Source of the DNA: Arctopsyche grandis
Taxonomy: Eukaryota; Arthropoda; Insecta; Trichoptera; Hydropsychidae
Length of the DNA: 64,000 nt
Direction: 5' to 3'
NCBI RefSeq assembly: GCF_051622035.1
Contig: NC_135355.1
Span: 7,242,001-7,306,000, forward strand
This document shows, piece after piece, positions 9,906-20,222 of this stretch (positions are counted from its first letter, which is position 1; each line of letters opens with the position of its first letter). Position numbers and translations under genes: made by a program. Under the pieces are notes generated by a model. That model was not told the DNA's origin. It was given only the letters and a program-made list of their open reading frames with translations, and ran no database searches.

Positions 9906-10792
9906 TTCGGGAAAATCGGAAAGCGTTCGCCCGGGACGAGAAGGACCAAGGAAGGACCACCAAGGCGGTCCACACCATCGACGTGGGAGACGCGAAGCCG
10001 ATGAAACAGCCGCCGAGAAGGATACCGCTAGCACGGAAAGAGGAAGTACGCGCTATGATCGACGACTTACTGAAGCAGGGCGCGATAGAACCGGGGCACG
10101 GGCCGTGGGCGTCACCGGTAGTTCCGGTCGCCAAAAAGGACGGGTCGCTAAGGATGTGCGTGGACTACCGGAAACTGAACACCGTCACCAAAATAGATTC
10201 ACACCCCATCCCGAGGATCGACGACACTTTCGACCAGTTGAACGGAGCGAGCTACTTCAGCACACTGTATCTGCAGAGTATATTCTGGCAGGTACCGGTC
10301 GCCCCGGAAGACCGCGAGAAGACAGCGTTCGTAACAGAGTTCGGTCTGTTTCAGTTCAAAGTGATGCCATTCGGGTTGTGTAACGCGCCAGCGACGTTCG
10401 TACGGTTAATGACAAAAGTGGTCGGTGACATAAGCAATGTCCTCGTGTATCTAGACGACATTATCGTGCACAGCAAAACTTACGACGAACACTTTGTGCA
10501 TTTAAACAATGTGTTCGAACGGATACAGGCAGCCGGCCTTAAATTGAATGCAGACAAGTGTCGATTGTGCTGCCGCGAGGTCGAATTTCTGGGACACCGA
10601 GTGTCAGACGAAGGAATTTCGACAGATCCGAAGAAAGTCCAAACCGTGCGGGACTGGACGACTCCGAAAACACAAACCCAAATGCGCAGCTTCTTGGGAC
10701 TGGCCACGTACTACCGAAAATTTGTGCGCAATTTCGCCGAGATCGCGAAACCACTCCATCAGCTAACGGAAAAAGGGCGCGAGTTCAAGTGA
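9671..10792 (+). pseudogene. Gypsy reverse transcriptase region of pol
   Basis: From about 9750 this frame carries the linker and reverse transcriptase: KQGAIEPGHGPWASPVVPV, MCVDYRKLN, FGLCNAPATF, and the YLDDIIV active-site box near 10450. In the first catalytic motif the usual LDL is LYL (STLYLQSIFWQ, about 10260), so one of the three catalytic Asp residues is Tyr. The frame ends in TGA at 10792 before RNase H, where a repeated AACAAGTG (AAGTGAACAAGTG) suggests a small duplication that shifted the frame. Confidence 0.88.
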
Positions 10793-10796
10793 ACAA

Positions 10797-11819
10797 GTGA
10801 CACCGACGTGCGAACAAGCGTTCGAAAAATTGAAAGAAGCGCTGACTACCACGCCAATTATGTCGTATCCCCAGCCGGGAGAGCGATATGTGTTGGACAC
10901 CGACGCCAGTCAACATAGCATCGGTGCAGTTTTGTCTCAAGTTCAAGGGGGGGTGGAGAAAGTGATCGGGTATTTCAGCCGGACAATGAACAAACCCGAA
11001 CAAAACTATTGCGTGACCCGAAAAGAACTATTGGCGGCAATTAAAGCCATTCAACACTTCCACCACTACCTATCGGGTTCGAAGTTCACGTTACGAACCG
11101 ACCACTCAGCGTTAACGTGGCTGAAGAACTTCAAAAGACTGGAAATTGTGGGCCAGTACAACGTGACCATCATTCATCGACCGGGGATAAAGCACGGGAA
11201 CGCGGACGCACTATTGCGAAGGCCGTTTACGGAAGAGTGCTCCAAATGCTCACGCGCAGAGACAACCGATCAAGAAAACGACTTGGCCCGAACGGAACCG
11301 GAAACCCGCAGAACCGGAAGCACGAGTAGCACTCGTAGGGATCTTGCCCAACGAGATGCTCTAGTAGAACAAGTTTTCACGCGGCTAGGCGTCCCGAACG
11401 AGCTACACTTTGACCAGGGACGAAACTTCGAGTCAAAGTTGTTCCGTCAGGCACTGGACCGGCTGGGCGTCCACAAAAGGAGAACAACACCGTACCGACC
11501 TCAGTCCGATGGAATGGTCGAGCGACTCAATCGAACCATGCGGGCGCACTTGACGAAGTTCGTCAACGAGGAGCAGGACGACTGGGACACGCTGGCTCCG
11601 CACTTCCTCATGGCCTATAGAGCGGCCCAACACGATGCGACAGGAGCTTCACCAGCAGCCATGATGTACGGACGAGAACTGCGCATGCCGGCGGACCTTA
11701 TATGGGGGCCCTCCACCAGACAGCGAACCTCAGGATCCACACCGATATACCACGAAGTTGACCGAAGACATGGCCAAGGTACATCGGTTCGCCAGAGCCC
11801 ACCTCCGGAGGCAGAATAG
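10797..11819 (+). pseudogene. Gypsy RNase H and truncated integrase
   Basis: RNase H is complete in outline: LDTDASQHSIGAVLSQ, VTRKELLAAIKAI, LRTDHSALTWL, HGNADAL (about 10800-11225). The frame then passes directly into the second half of the integrase core: HFDQGRNFES with the second Asp, and the Glu in VERLNRTM. The HHCC zinc domain and the first catalytic Asp are absent, which indicates an internal deletion near 11330-11345. The frame runs off-register after about 11740; the integrase tail continues in another frame. Confidence 0.85.
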
Positions 11820-12072
11820 CCGTATGAAGACGCGATACGATGTCCGCAGAACCGAACCGGCGTACGAAACAGGTGACCGAGTATGGCTATACAACCCTGC
11901 CAAGACTCCAGGGCTTTCACCAAAGCTGCAATCGCTGTGGGAAGGACCGTACACCATAGTGACCAAACTGAGTGACGTAGTGTATCGTATACGCAGAGAA
12001 TTCGACGGCTCAAACCGATTAATGGTGGTGCACCTTGATAGACTGGCAAGGTATAAGGCCGTCGAATATTGA
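11758..12072 (+). pseudogene. Gypsy integrase C-terminal part (shifted frame)
   Basis: Continues the integrase after a frameshift near 11740-11760: helical RAHLRRQN region, then the GPY/F-type module YETGDRVWLYNP, SLWEGPYTIV and VVHLDRL, ending in a TGA at 12072. It confirms that pol once extended to this point. Confidence 0.8.
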
Positions 12073-12208
12073 CTGTTGTAATTGTATCCGTAATCTTAAC
12101 TGTAGTTATAACTAAGTGCAACTATAATTTTAAGTGTAACTGTTTATAATTTTGTTTTACTGTAACTTTAACTTGTATAATTAATGGGTCGATCGGGACG
12201 ATCTCTCT

Positions 12209-12222
12209 TAAGAAGGGAGTTA
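12209..12222 (+). promoter_or_regulatory. Polypurine tract of the Gypsy element
   Basis: AAGAAGGGAG lies immediately before the 3' LTR, as required for plus-strand priming. Confidence 0.7.
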
Positions 12223-12486
12223 TGTAAAGTTATGAAGAGAGACGCCCGTAGACCGATGACGTCATGGTGACGCCGACCAATGGTGGAGTCGGGCGTTGCG
12301 GCCAATGGCTGCGCCAATGATAATACGTGTATGCGCTGAGCGCTCTATGATATAAGAACGGTACGCTCTCGATCGGTGGCATTCGGATCCTGACCTCCAC
12401 CGGACGAGCAGCAATAAAGACTTGGAACCTGCCTGTGTGTTTTCTTGTACCTCGACCTGACTCCACTTACCTCTGAATACTCTTCA
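12223..12486 (+). repeat. 3' LTR of the Gypsy element
   Basis: 264 bp, TG...CA, matching the 5' LTR over its length apart from scattered substitutions and two small indels. Followed by the target copy ATAT. Confidence 0.92.
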
Positions 12487-12823
12487 ATATCATTTACATA
12501 GCTAGTTCGCGGCTTGTACTTGTATGTAGGTATTATACGTTGTATATGATAATAATTTTCTAACAATTAATAATATTAACTAATTTGAATTATATTTTTT
12601 ACTCTACGTTACTTTACGAGTTCGAACTAAATTTTAAGAGGTTTAAAACAAAATTTTAACAGTAAACACGCTGACAGTGACAGTTCACGCGCATGCGCAG
12701 AAGGCTTTGCGCCTGTCGCAGATATAATACCTGCAAATAGCCAATAATTTGCAGATATAGTACCTGCAAATAGCCACAACGTATATTCTCCTTTTACTCC
12801 TTTTACATTTTATTATGTATATC

Positions 12824-13583
12824 AGCGTTTCCCAACCTTTTTTGACTCGCGTACCACTTAGTAGTACATAGCGCTAAAGTGTACCATCATATAAAAATGA
12901 TTGTATTTCATGAAATTTGTTTTTGCAAGTGTAATTATTATATATATATATGTAGTATTTGCATGGTAAGGAATGTCAATACAGGATACACACAATATGT
13001 AGATTTGTTTTGGTAAGAAATTTTATGGAAAAAAAATTTTGCTGAGTTAAAATTATAATATGCTCAAAGTTTAATGTATTTATCTACTATCTTTTCATAC
13101 TTCTATTATTGATAGTAAAAATATTATTGATTGTTTTAATAAAAGCACAAAATTACAAAGTACATATAATATGTTTTCTTTTCATTAAATCTCCTTACAA
13201 AATAAATTTATTGAGATCCATGTACTTGGTTTTTTAAATTTGGTTCAAATGATGCGAGATTTACCCTTAAGTCTGGAGCTGGATTCAATCAATTTCTATA
13301 TTTGTCTTATTAAAATAGTTCAGTGCTAGTAAACGGCGACAGAAATTTAAGCGCTATATCATAAAGCTGTTCATATTCTTCACTAATACCTAGCCAAAAA
13401 TTAATAACCTTATTTATTTCGAAGTTCCCAAACAAAGATACAAACTTAGAAAGTCTCTTTCGAAATTATATATTAGATATAAAAAATATTTCTATTTTTA
13501 TGATTCATTCATTATGATCATTCATTCCGGCATGTCCGCCATTACTGATTTTTTTTCACTTACCACAAGATGGGAAACGCTTA
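12824..13583 (-). pseudogene. hAT element remnant (ZBED/SCAND3-type transposase tail)
   Basis: The left edge reads CAGCGTTTCCCAACC and the right edge is an imperfect reverse complement, GATGGGAAACGCTT. The flanking octamers ATGTATAT and ATCTATAT match at 7 of 8 positions, as expected for an old hAT insertion. On the minus strand between about 13440 and 13205 a broken reading frame gives FWLGISEEYEQLYDIAL, then LSPFTSTELF, stops, and LNPAPDLRVNLASF. This is the C-terminal pattern of ZBED5/SCAND3-like transposases. It is not functional. Confidence 0.6.
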
Positions 13584-13977
13584 TCTATATGATCACAATA
13601 AGCTATAGCGACAAGCCGTATAAAGAAAGGTATAGACGATATACATAGGTGTATTTACAATAACTTGCTAATATTAAAATACAAAGAACCGAAAACTGGA
13701 AATGAACCGATATATTTTTTTTACCGAACCGAAATGAAAAAAATAACGGTTCGGGTCCCTGATAACAAGCAATATTCGAAGTGTAAGATTGCCAACAACA
13801 GGGACTCGAGGTTTAGTAATATTTTTTAATTTCCAGTTTTACTTGTAATTTCTCTAGGATTAGGGAATGTGATATTTCGGATGTAAGAGAAGTTCATATA
13901 TAATCACGCTTTAACTCACATCCACAAATATTAAGATTTTAGTAAAATTATTTTATTAAAATTTATTTTTTTAAATA

Positions 13978-14034
13978 TTTAGATTTTAGTGACGTGTACG
14001 AGGTCGCTTTGTGCGGAATAATCACCGAACCATG
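13978..14034. repeat. MITE family A, end fragment
   Basis: Contains GCGGAATAATCACCGAACC preceded by a TTTTAGTGACGTG stretch, the same terminal sequence as the copies at 16.2 and 50.5 kb. Confidence 0.6.
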
Positions 14035-14262
14035 TAAAGTACCTGCCCATGTGTGTGCTGTATTATGTAAATATGTATGTATAGGAATTTTGAGGAATTG
14101 AAGTTCTAACAAGGGAAAAAATTAAAATGGGTTATGAAAAAAATATATTAACACAAAATATTACACATGAAGAGTATTTATTCATAATTTTTATACTCAA
14201 ACATATACAAAAATTTTCATTAAATTACATTATTAATAATCTAAAAAAAATCAGAATCTTTA

Positions 14263-15123
14263 TTAAAATTTATTATTGAGCTCTGAATACCAATCTACAA
14301 TAGAACAATCATTCCACATGTAAACACCTCTGTATTCCTTTTTATTATCCTTATCATCACCGATGGCCAGGCACAGTGGACCCTTTGCTCCTTCTTCGAT
14401 AGTCAGCGGACCTTTGTGAGATGACATGTCGGTATCTACGTAACCAGGATGAACGCAATTCACAAAAATACCTTTTGGACCATACTCTCTATCTTGAATG
14501 AAAGTCAGAGCACTAACACCCACTTTCGATACAGCATAAGCGGAAGTTCCCCATCCATCAGCTACGTTTGTACCCTTTTTAGCAGATTCTATAAATTGTT
14601 GCATCAAATTTGTCAAGCCTGGCTCAATAAGGGTTTTGTCAGACAGTTTATTTCTTAGATCATCACTCGGTATAAGATACAAATGTCCCAGCATGCTTGA
14701 TAGATTTACAACTTTTGCACCAGGTTTCAATATCGGGAAAAGAATTTTGCAAGTTGACACCAGTGAAAGATAATTGACAAAAATTGTCTTTTCTGCTTGT
14801 ACACCGAATGATTCTGGTGCGTCGTTTTTAAAAGCTATTGCTGCATTGTTAATAAGAATATCTATTCCTCCGTATTTTTCTTTGACGTGATCTCGAATTC
14901 GTTTGATGCTTTCTTCGTCAGTTATATCCAATTGATGAAAAATTGGCGATAATCCCAGCTTATTTAATTCAGCTACGGCACGCTTTCCTCTGGTCTCATC
15001 TCTTGCTGTTAGATACACGTCGCCTTCTTGCCAACGCTCGCATAACCCCTTCACTATGGCAAAACCTATGCCTTTATTAGCACCAGTTACGATAGCGACT
15101 TTCTTGTTTTCCGACATGTTCAT
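14263..15123 (-). CDS. Carbonyl reductase 1-like short-chain dehydrogenase (copy C)
   Basis: Third paralogue, 286 residues (284 if the second Met at 15117 is used). Same enzyme motifs: TGANKGIG, NNAA, VVNLSSM with the catalytic Ser, YAVSK, HPGYVDTDM. It is closest to copy A, sharing GHLYLIPS and the KKEYRGVYMW loop. A 3' splice site (ttatctgaaat on the plus strand; AG at 15150-15149) precedes the start by about 25 nt, as in copies A and B. It is separated from copy B by 8.5 kb that is mostly transposon. Enzyme class is firm, physiological substrate unknown. Confidence 0.9.
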   Translation of the reverse strand: MNMSENKKVAIVTGANKGIGFAIVKGLCERWQEGDVYLTARDETRGKRAVAELNKLGLSPIFHQLDITDEESIKRIRDHVKEKYGGIDILINNAAIAFKNDAPESFGVQAEKTIFVNYLSLVSTCKILFPILKPGAKVVNLSSMLGHLYLIPSDDLRNKLSDKTLIEPGLTNLMQQFIESAKKGTNVADGWGTSAYAVSKVGVSALTFIQDREYGPKGIFVNCVHPGYVDTDMSSHKGPLTIEEGAKGPLCLAIGDDKDNKKEYRGVYMWNDCSIVDWYSELNNKF

Positions 15124-15150
15124 AGAAGTATATAATCTAAAGAGTTATCT

Positions 15151-16050
15151 GAAATATTTAAAATTGCATTTAGGTACATATAAATTGAGACATTTTGAAA
15201 ATTATTTGTTGCAGCAATCATTTAATTTTGTAATTAACAAGATGAATGTTCTAACCGTTCAAGTATATGGTTTTTAAAATACTATGAGTAATTCAGATAC
15301 GTATAATTAGATTGATAATGGAAACGATAGCGAACCAACCAGTATAGTCTTGTCACTACACATTATCACGATAAGAAAAGCAAATATCACACTAATTGAA
15401 AGATAAGTTTGAAAAAAATCAGACGTGTATAAAATAATTGATTGGTAAGAAATAAATATATAATATTACTGTATATATACATAAATATATTAAATCATTT
15501 TTAAAGCAAAGTTAAAAAAAATACCTGGTGGTAAATAATAAAATTCAGAAGGTACATACTTCAAAGGATTTTAAAATAATTTAAATATTATATTTACGGA
15601 AGAATCGATTTTTTTCTGGTAGAAATTGTAAGAAAAGAACGAATAACTATAGACGATTAATAATAATATTATTTGTTTTATATTTAATTAAATTATTACA
15701 TAAGTACGCGCATACATACATATGTATGTAGGTACATACCCAATATACTGATGCTAAACGCAAAGACTTCACTGGTTGACTGATAAGTTATATACAGAAA
15801 TACGCTTTTTATCATACACTGAAAGTGTATCACAACAATATATGTATGAATATGTTGTGTGGTTCTAAAATGTATTCCCGATAGAATATTATTACTTATA
15901 TTAAAATTAGAATCTACTAAAATTAAAAATATATAAAATGTATACTTAATTAATATGTCAATCTTCATAAAAATAAATATATTTATACATAATAATAATT
16001 AAATATATAATTGTATTAAGTTATTTACTTAAGCCAACTGGGTATGAATT
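15151..16050. other. AT-rich spacer upstream of carbonyl reductase copy C
   Basis: Expected to contain the upstream 5' UTR exon and promoter of copy C. Apart from an ACATACATATGTATGT palindrome near 15713 nothing specific is visible. Confidence 0.4.
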
Positions 16051-16051
16051 T

Positions 16052-16278
16052 GTGGTAAACGGATTATTGCGCAAATTGCGATCGCCCGCACGATAATCGT
16101 TGCCACAAAAATCGCGAATATGGAATATCTGGCACTCTAGTTCTCGTTAGTATAATATTTTGCGTGGCTAGCTTTCGATTAATGGAGTTTTTGGGTGCCA
16201 GATGTTCCGTGATCGAGATTTTAGTGACGTGCGCGAGATCGGTTTTAGCGGAATAATCACCGAACCGAATTTTTATGC
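16052..16278. repeat. MITE family A, copy at 16 kb
   Basis: One end reads GGTAAACGGATTATTGCGCA and the other GCGGAATAATCACCGAACC. The interior phrases ATAATCGTTGCCAC, GAATATCTGGCACTC and GGGTGCCAGATGTTCCGTG recur in the copies at 17.6, 19.8, 49.8 and 50.3 kb. It has no coding capacity. Confidence 0.75.
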
Positions 16279-16756
16279 TATATGTTACAGTCAAAGTGTA
16301 TTTTCAGTTGTAATATATTCTAACTAACGTTTTAGGTCATTCATAATCGAATACAACTAAACTACTAAATTATAACTCTACAAGTACAAATACATTTTTT
16401 AACAATATTCACCGGTTGTAATATAACAATTGAGTTTTGACAGTTTCAATGCTTTTTACGAATGCTTCAGAATTCAATTATACGTTAATATTTGCTAGGT
16501 AATACGAATTATGGCAATGGGTATCGTATTATGATAACACTTAGAAAGCATTAAAAATTCAAATTACTAGTCGGGTCACGTTTCTCGAAAATCTAACCTC
16601 TCCATCTAACCTGATACCAAATTATAGTTGAAATGTATTTTCAGTTGTAATATATTTTGACCAGTTGTAATGTAATTAACTACATGAATCAAATTACGTT
16701 GGTTAGACGAAATATATTTCAACTGTAAGATACACCTAAATTGTAACATATACATA
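16279..16756. other. AT-rich spacer with a short duplicated phrase
   Basis: The phrase TATTTTCAGTTGTAATATAT occurs near 16300 and again near 16633, and a TTTCAACTGTAA inverted version sits near 16720, so this stretch is probably another decayed repeat. No gene is seen. Confidence 0.4.
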
Positions 16757-16916
16757 AGTGGCATTCGGTAAAATTCTCTCTCTTTTTGTCGTACAGCCTT
16801 ACTTAATATGCACGGGCAGGATACAAGAGGAACAGCCTGTTCCTTTTGTATCCTACTCGCGCACATTAAGTAAGGCTGTACGACAAAAAGAGAGAGAATT
16901 TTACCGCACGCCACTG
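16757..16916. repeat. Short foldback element (family F), 160 bp
   Basis: Two arms of about 75 bp form a near-perfect hairpin. The ends read AGTGGCATTCGGTAAAATTC and GAATTTTACCGCACGCCACT. The centre has GCAGGATACAAGAGGAACAG, which resembles the core of the larger foldback elements at 37.3 and 58.9 kb, and the CAGTGGCG-like termini resemble hAT ends. Confidence 0.8.
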
Positions 16917-17638
16917 ATACATACATATGTATACACCACATCTATAGTCAGGGAGGCTGTGGGGCTCCAGATCACCCTTAAATTAAAAAAATAATACATA
17001 TATTTTTTTTTTGAAAAACATATTTTTTTTTAAAACCTCTTCAGGTTGGTTCACTTGTGTTTCCGCACAATACACATAATACTATGTATTATGTATGTAG
17101 ATACTTAAAAAGCTAATTTGAGAAACACAGAAAAGGATGCGGTACCTATGTATGTACATAACATATGTATGTAGATAAGTACAAAATACCACAAAATAAT
17201 ACATTGTGGTGAATTGTTTTGTTCGGAAAAACAGAAATACGCGTTGTTTACTTACAAGGGAAAATATATTTTTTTGTAACGCCTGTATCCATACACAGAA
17301 TGTTGAAAATATGTGGATGCGCATGAAAAGGAAATCAAGGAGACAATTGGGCATCTTTCGTGCATTAAATTTTATTTTTCACACGAGATTGTGTATCAGA
17401 ATAATTTACGTTCTTAGGAACTTCATGATCAATATAATCGAAGTTTCAGAATAAATGTACGTTTTGTAAATATTTCTCATTCTCATTGAATTATTGACAT
17501 ATTCTTATAGTAGCCTGCATTAAATATCGATCGATTTATGTCAATAAGCCAACGCTACCAGCTTAAAACCGTAAAATAATAGCCGACACTAAAACTGAAA
17601 GATTGATTATTCCACAGCGATGACGGTGGAACGAAGTG
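16917..17638. other. AT-rich spacer, no gene seen
   Basis: Includes A/T runs near 17000-17035 and a stretch (17110-17230) resembling 4360-4470. No supported gene. Confidence 0.4.
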
Positions 17639-17766
17639 CTAAACGGATTATTTAGCACATAATGATCGCGCACAGGACAATGGTTTCCACGAAAACCACA
17701 AATACGGAATATCTGGCGCTCGAGTTCTCGTGATCGAGATTTTAGTTAGATTAATCACCGAACCAA
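17639..17766. repeat. MITE family A, internally deleted copy
   Basis: Starts TAAACGGATTATTTAGCACA and ends GATTAATCACCGAACC. It retains AATACGGAATATCTGGCGCTC but lacks part of the interior seen at 50.3 kb. Confidence 0.65.
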
Positions 17767-17789
17767 CGGAGTATACATACCTATCTAGG

Positions 17790-19029
17790 GAGTGGCGTAG
17801 CGAGGATAAAGGCACAAACACACTTCTCCTACATTTCTTCCAATATGGGAATTAATGTTATCAATCACTCAAACCTTTGTCAATACAAGGATTTGTATTT
17901 GATCTGGGTACCATATAGGGTTACCAAATATTCGCCAACTTATTCCAAGTAGCTTTGAATTATTTAGATTCCGTTTTAGAAGCTTTAAGATATTATTGAA
18001 ATTTTAAGAGAATCCTAATTTGGAACATTAAATAAATCTAATATGCTGTAAATTGAAAATACAAATAATTAATTCGTATGAAAAGTATTCAAATACACCG
18101 ATTTGAGATTCTGAGGGCCATAGCATATATTATTCGTGCTAAATACTTTTTCTACATGTGCAAAGCTATCTAAAAAAAACACGTAATACGTGCCTCTCTG
18201 TGAGTCTGCGCCCTAAATCACGTGAGGAAAATATTTTTCTTGCCCTCTAAGAACACATATTACACATAATATACGCTAACGATATCCAATTGGTTTGATG
18301 ATGTACTCTTTAGAATTTCTGTATTTTATTTATTCGTGTTGTTTCCAAGCGTTCGCACACAAAATTTATATATATAGAAAATATTGTCTTAAATGCAATT
18401 TCCGGGAAGTGAACCCAAGTTACTACAAATTATGATGGTTTGATATTTTGTGGTAAAAATAGGGTGGCCATTTCTTCCAAAAAAATTTTTCTAAATACTT
18501 CAATTATTTAAAACGAAGATTAAAAAATCATGGACGCACATTTATGAAAAAATGAATTCATTTTCTTGAATGCTCTTATAAACTTCTACACAAGACTGAT
18601 TTAAGTTATTAGTTAAGTGATTAGCAAAATTTTAAGACTTCAACATTCAATTTTGTTTTATCACTGGACTACATATATATTGTTCATTAAAGTAAAAAAT
18701 CCGTCGGCTGGTGCATTTGTTCCCGATAAACGGAAACAAAACTCGACTAATTTGCCAATATTTTTGTGGGAGACATCATTTTCGCCAATGAATTTATATA
18801 TTTATCCATCTATTAGATAAAAAATTCTATTACATAAAAAAGTATACTGGTTTTATCTCACGACTTACCAGGAAATATACCCAAAAAAACCAGTACGCCT
18901 TGGTAAAATCAGTACGAATAGTCACCTTAGGTAAACATAAATAAAAAATAAAAAATTGTTTTTACAACGTAGAATAATAATAATCAAAGACGATGGGCCC
19001 GGGGTATCGATACGCTTGTTACGCCACTG
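17790..19029. mobile_element. Possible degenerate hAT-type element
   Basis: Bounded by AGTGGCGTAGCGAGG on the left and GTTACGCCACTG on the right, the typical CAGTGGCGTA ends of one hAT group in inverted orientation, about 1.24 kb apart. The interior is AT-rich; the 67-residue frame at 18617-18820 has no catalytic motif. Flanking octamers match only partly, so the element is old or the pairing is wrong. Confidence 0.4.
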
Positions 19030-19079
19030 CGCCTAGATATATCGCGATAAATTGCACGAGTCCGTGAATATAACCGGTG

Positions 19080-19835
19080 GCCCTTAGGGCATCTTGATTT
19101 TGGACGGCACATTGATATTATTTGCTCGAGAGCTCTTAAAATGTTGGGTTTCATAATTCGTGCAAATAAACCTTTTCAGAGTGCCTTGGTTCTCCGTATA
19201 CTTTATAATTCAGTTGTACGAAGCATTCTCGAGTTCTCATCCATTATATGGAGCCCTAGTGATAGGATCCATTGTTTGAGAAGTGCAGAAAAGGTTCCTC
19301 AGATATGCTTACTTGGTTCTTTATGGTCGCTATCCCTGGCTCTATCCAAGTGCCTATTTACAGGGAGCACTGGGTTATAATTCCCTTGAGTTGCGGCGTA
19401 CAGTATATCTGGGGAAGCATTTTTATAAATTATAGCTTGGATTGGTGTGCAATCCTCAAATTCTTGCTGAATTGAAATTCAATGTTCCCAGCAAACTCCG
19501 AAATAATAGATACCGAGATTTATTCTCCTCACCTGATGTACGTACCAATTTAGTGGTTTCGTCCCCTGTCACCAGGGGCATCAAGCTCCTCAACCGGATT
19601 TTTATTGGGTTGGATTTGTTCCATCTAAAATATACTGATCTGGTTGAGGGATTGTTTAGTTTGGGATCATCGGCTTTCATCGGCTCCTCCCACGAATCTC
19701 ACGCATGTCCCGTAAACCGTCTACCCCCACTCCTAATTTTAATGCTTTGGTACGAGTTAATTTTTACAAGGCTCTTCTATATTTTAGGAGTCTTCATCAA
19801 CTCGGAGTCTGTGGACCCGCATATGCTTCGGTGAT
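19080..19835 (+). pseudogene. Non-LTR retrotransposon reverse-transcriptase C-terminal fragment
   Basis: Translating with one or two frame changes gives LGHLDFGRHIDIICSRALKM, then VVRSILEFSSIIWSPS and a GALGYNSLELRR segment near 19365-19395, then a C-terminal tail to about 19830. These are the post-catalytic regions of jockey-clade type LINE proteins. The 40.0-40.5 kb LINE carries a similar GMLGYNSLELRR, so the two belong to related families. 5'-truncated and frameshifted. Confidence 0.7.
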
Positions 19836-20027
19836 TATTGGTCACAAAGCGCTCGTGCAAAAGTCACTAAAATCTCTATAACGGAACATTTGGCAGCCGA
19901 AAAGTCCATCATACTAACGATAACTATCATACTAACGAGAAATTGAGTGCCAAATATTGGGTATTCGCGATTTTCATGGCAAAAATTGTCTTTGTGACCA
20001 CCGCAATGTGACTAATAATCCAATTAC
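19826..20027. repeat. MITE family A, copy next to the LINE fragment
   Basis: Begins CTTCGGTGATTATTGGTCAC, contains CACTAAAATCTCTATAACGG and ends near GACTAATAATCCAATTA, in the opposite orientation to the 16 kb copy. It abuts the end of the LINE fragment. Confidence 0.65.
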
Positions 20028-20059
20028 CCCCACATATGACAGTGGGAAAGTGTGCGTGG

Positions 20060-20222
20060 CGAAAAGGCGCAGAGACGCTGATCGGCGTCAGAAGTCGGGA
20101 GCCGGGGCATGGCCGTCTGCGGGGCGATTAGAGCGACGCGAAAAAATAAAAGTGATTAGCGCTGCCAACCGCGCAGCGAAATAAAGCGGCTGGGCCGGCG
20201 GGCGCGCGCCCCGCCGCCCGCC
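20060..20222 (+). promoter_or_regulatory. GC-rich promoter/5' UTR of the AT-hook gene, with a small upstream ORF
   Basis: This stretch is CpG-rich in an AT-rich window and directly precedes the start Met at 20223, with a ggcgggcgcgcgccccgccg run just before it. A 16-codon upstream ORF starts at ATG 20109 and stops at 20159 before the main start. No TATA box is obvious. Confidence 0.5.

Larger units (their letters stand above)
7838..12486 (+). mobile_element. Gypsy (Ty3) LTR retrotransposon, defective copy
   Basis: A 4.65 kb element bounded by two near-identical LTRs that begin TGTAAAG and end CA, with a 4 bp target duplication ATAT (7834-7837 and 12487-12490). Its order is LTR, primer binding site, gag, protease, reverse transcriptase, RNase H, partial integrase, polypurine tract, LTR. 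There is no envelope gene. It is disabled by frameshifts, by a change of a reverse transcriptase Asp, and by an internal deletion in integrase. The LTRs differ by a few substitutions and small indels, which suggests a fairly recent insertion. It is markedly more GC-rich than its surroundings. Confidence 0.95.
7638..12780. mobile_element. Terminal-inverted-repeat DNA element split by a Gypsy insertion
   Basis: The outer arms are inverted copies. The left arm starts GTTGTGGCTATTTGCAGGTA at 7638; the right arm is its reverse complement and ends at 12780. Each arm carries the phrase GGCTATTTGCAGGTA twice and then a GCGCATGCGCGTGAAC segment. Removing the Gypsy element and one 4 bp target copy leaves an element of about 490 bp without coding capacity, so it is a non-autonomous TIR element. 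The superfamily is unknown; no clear flanking target duplication was found. Confidence 0.75.
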
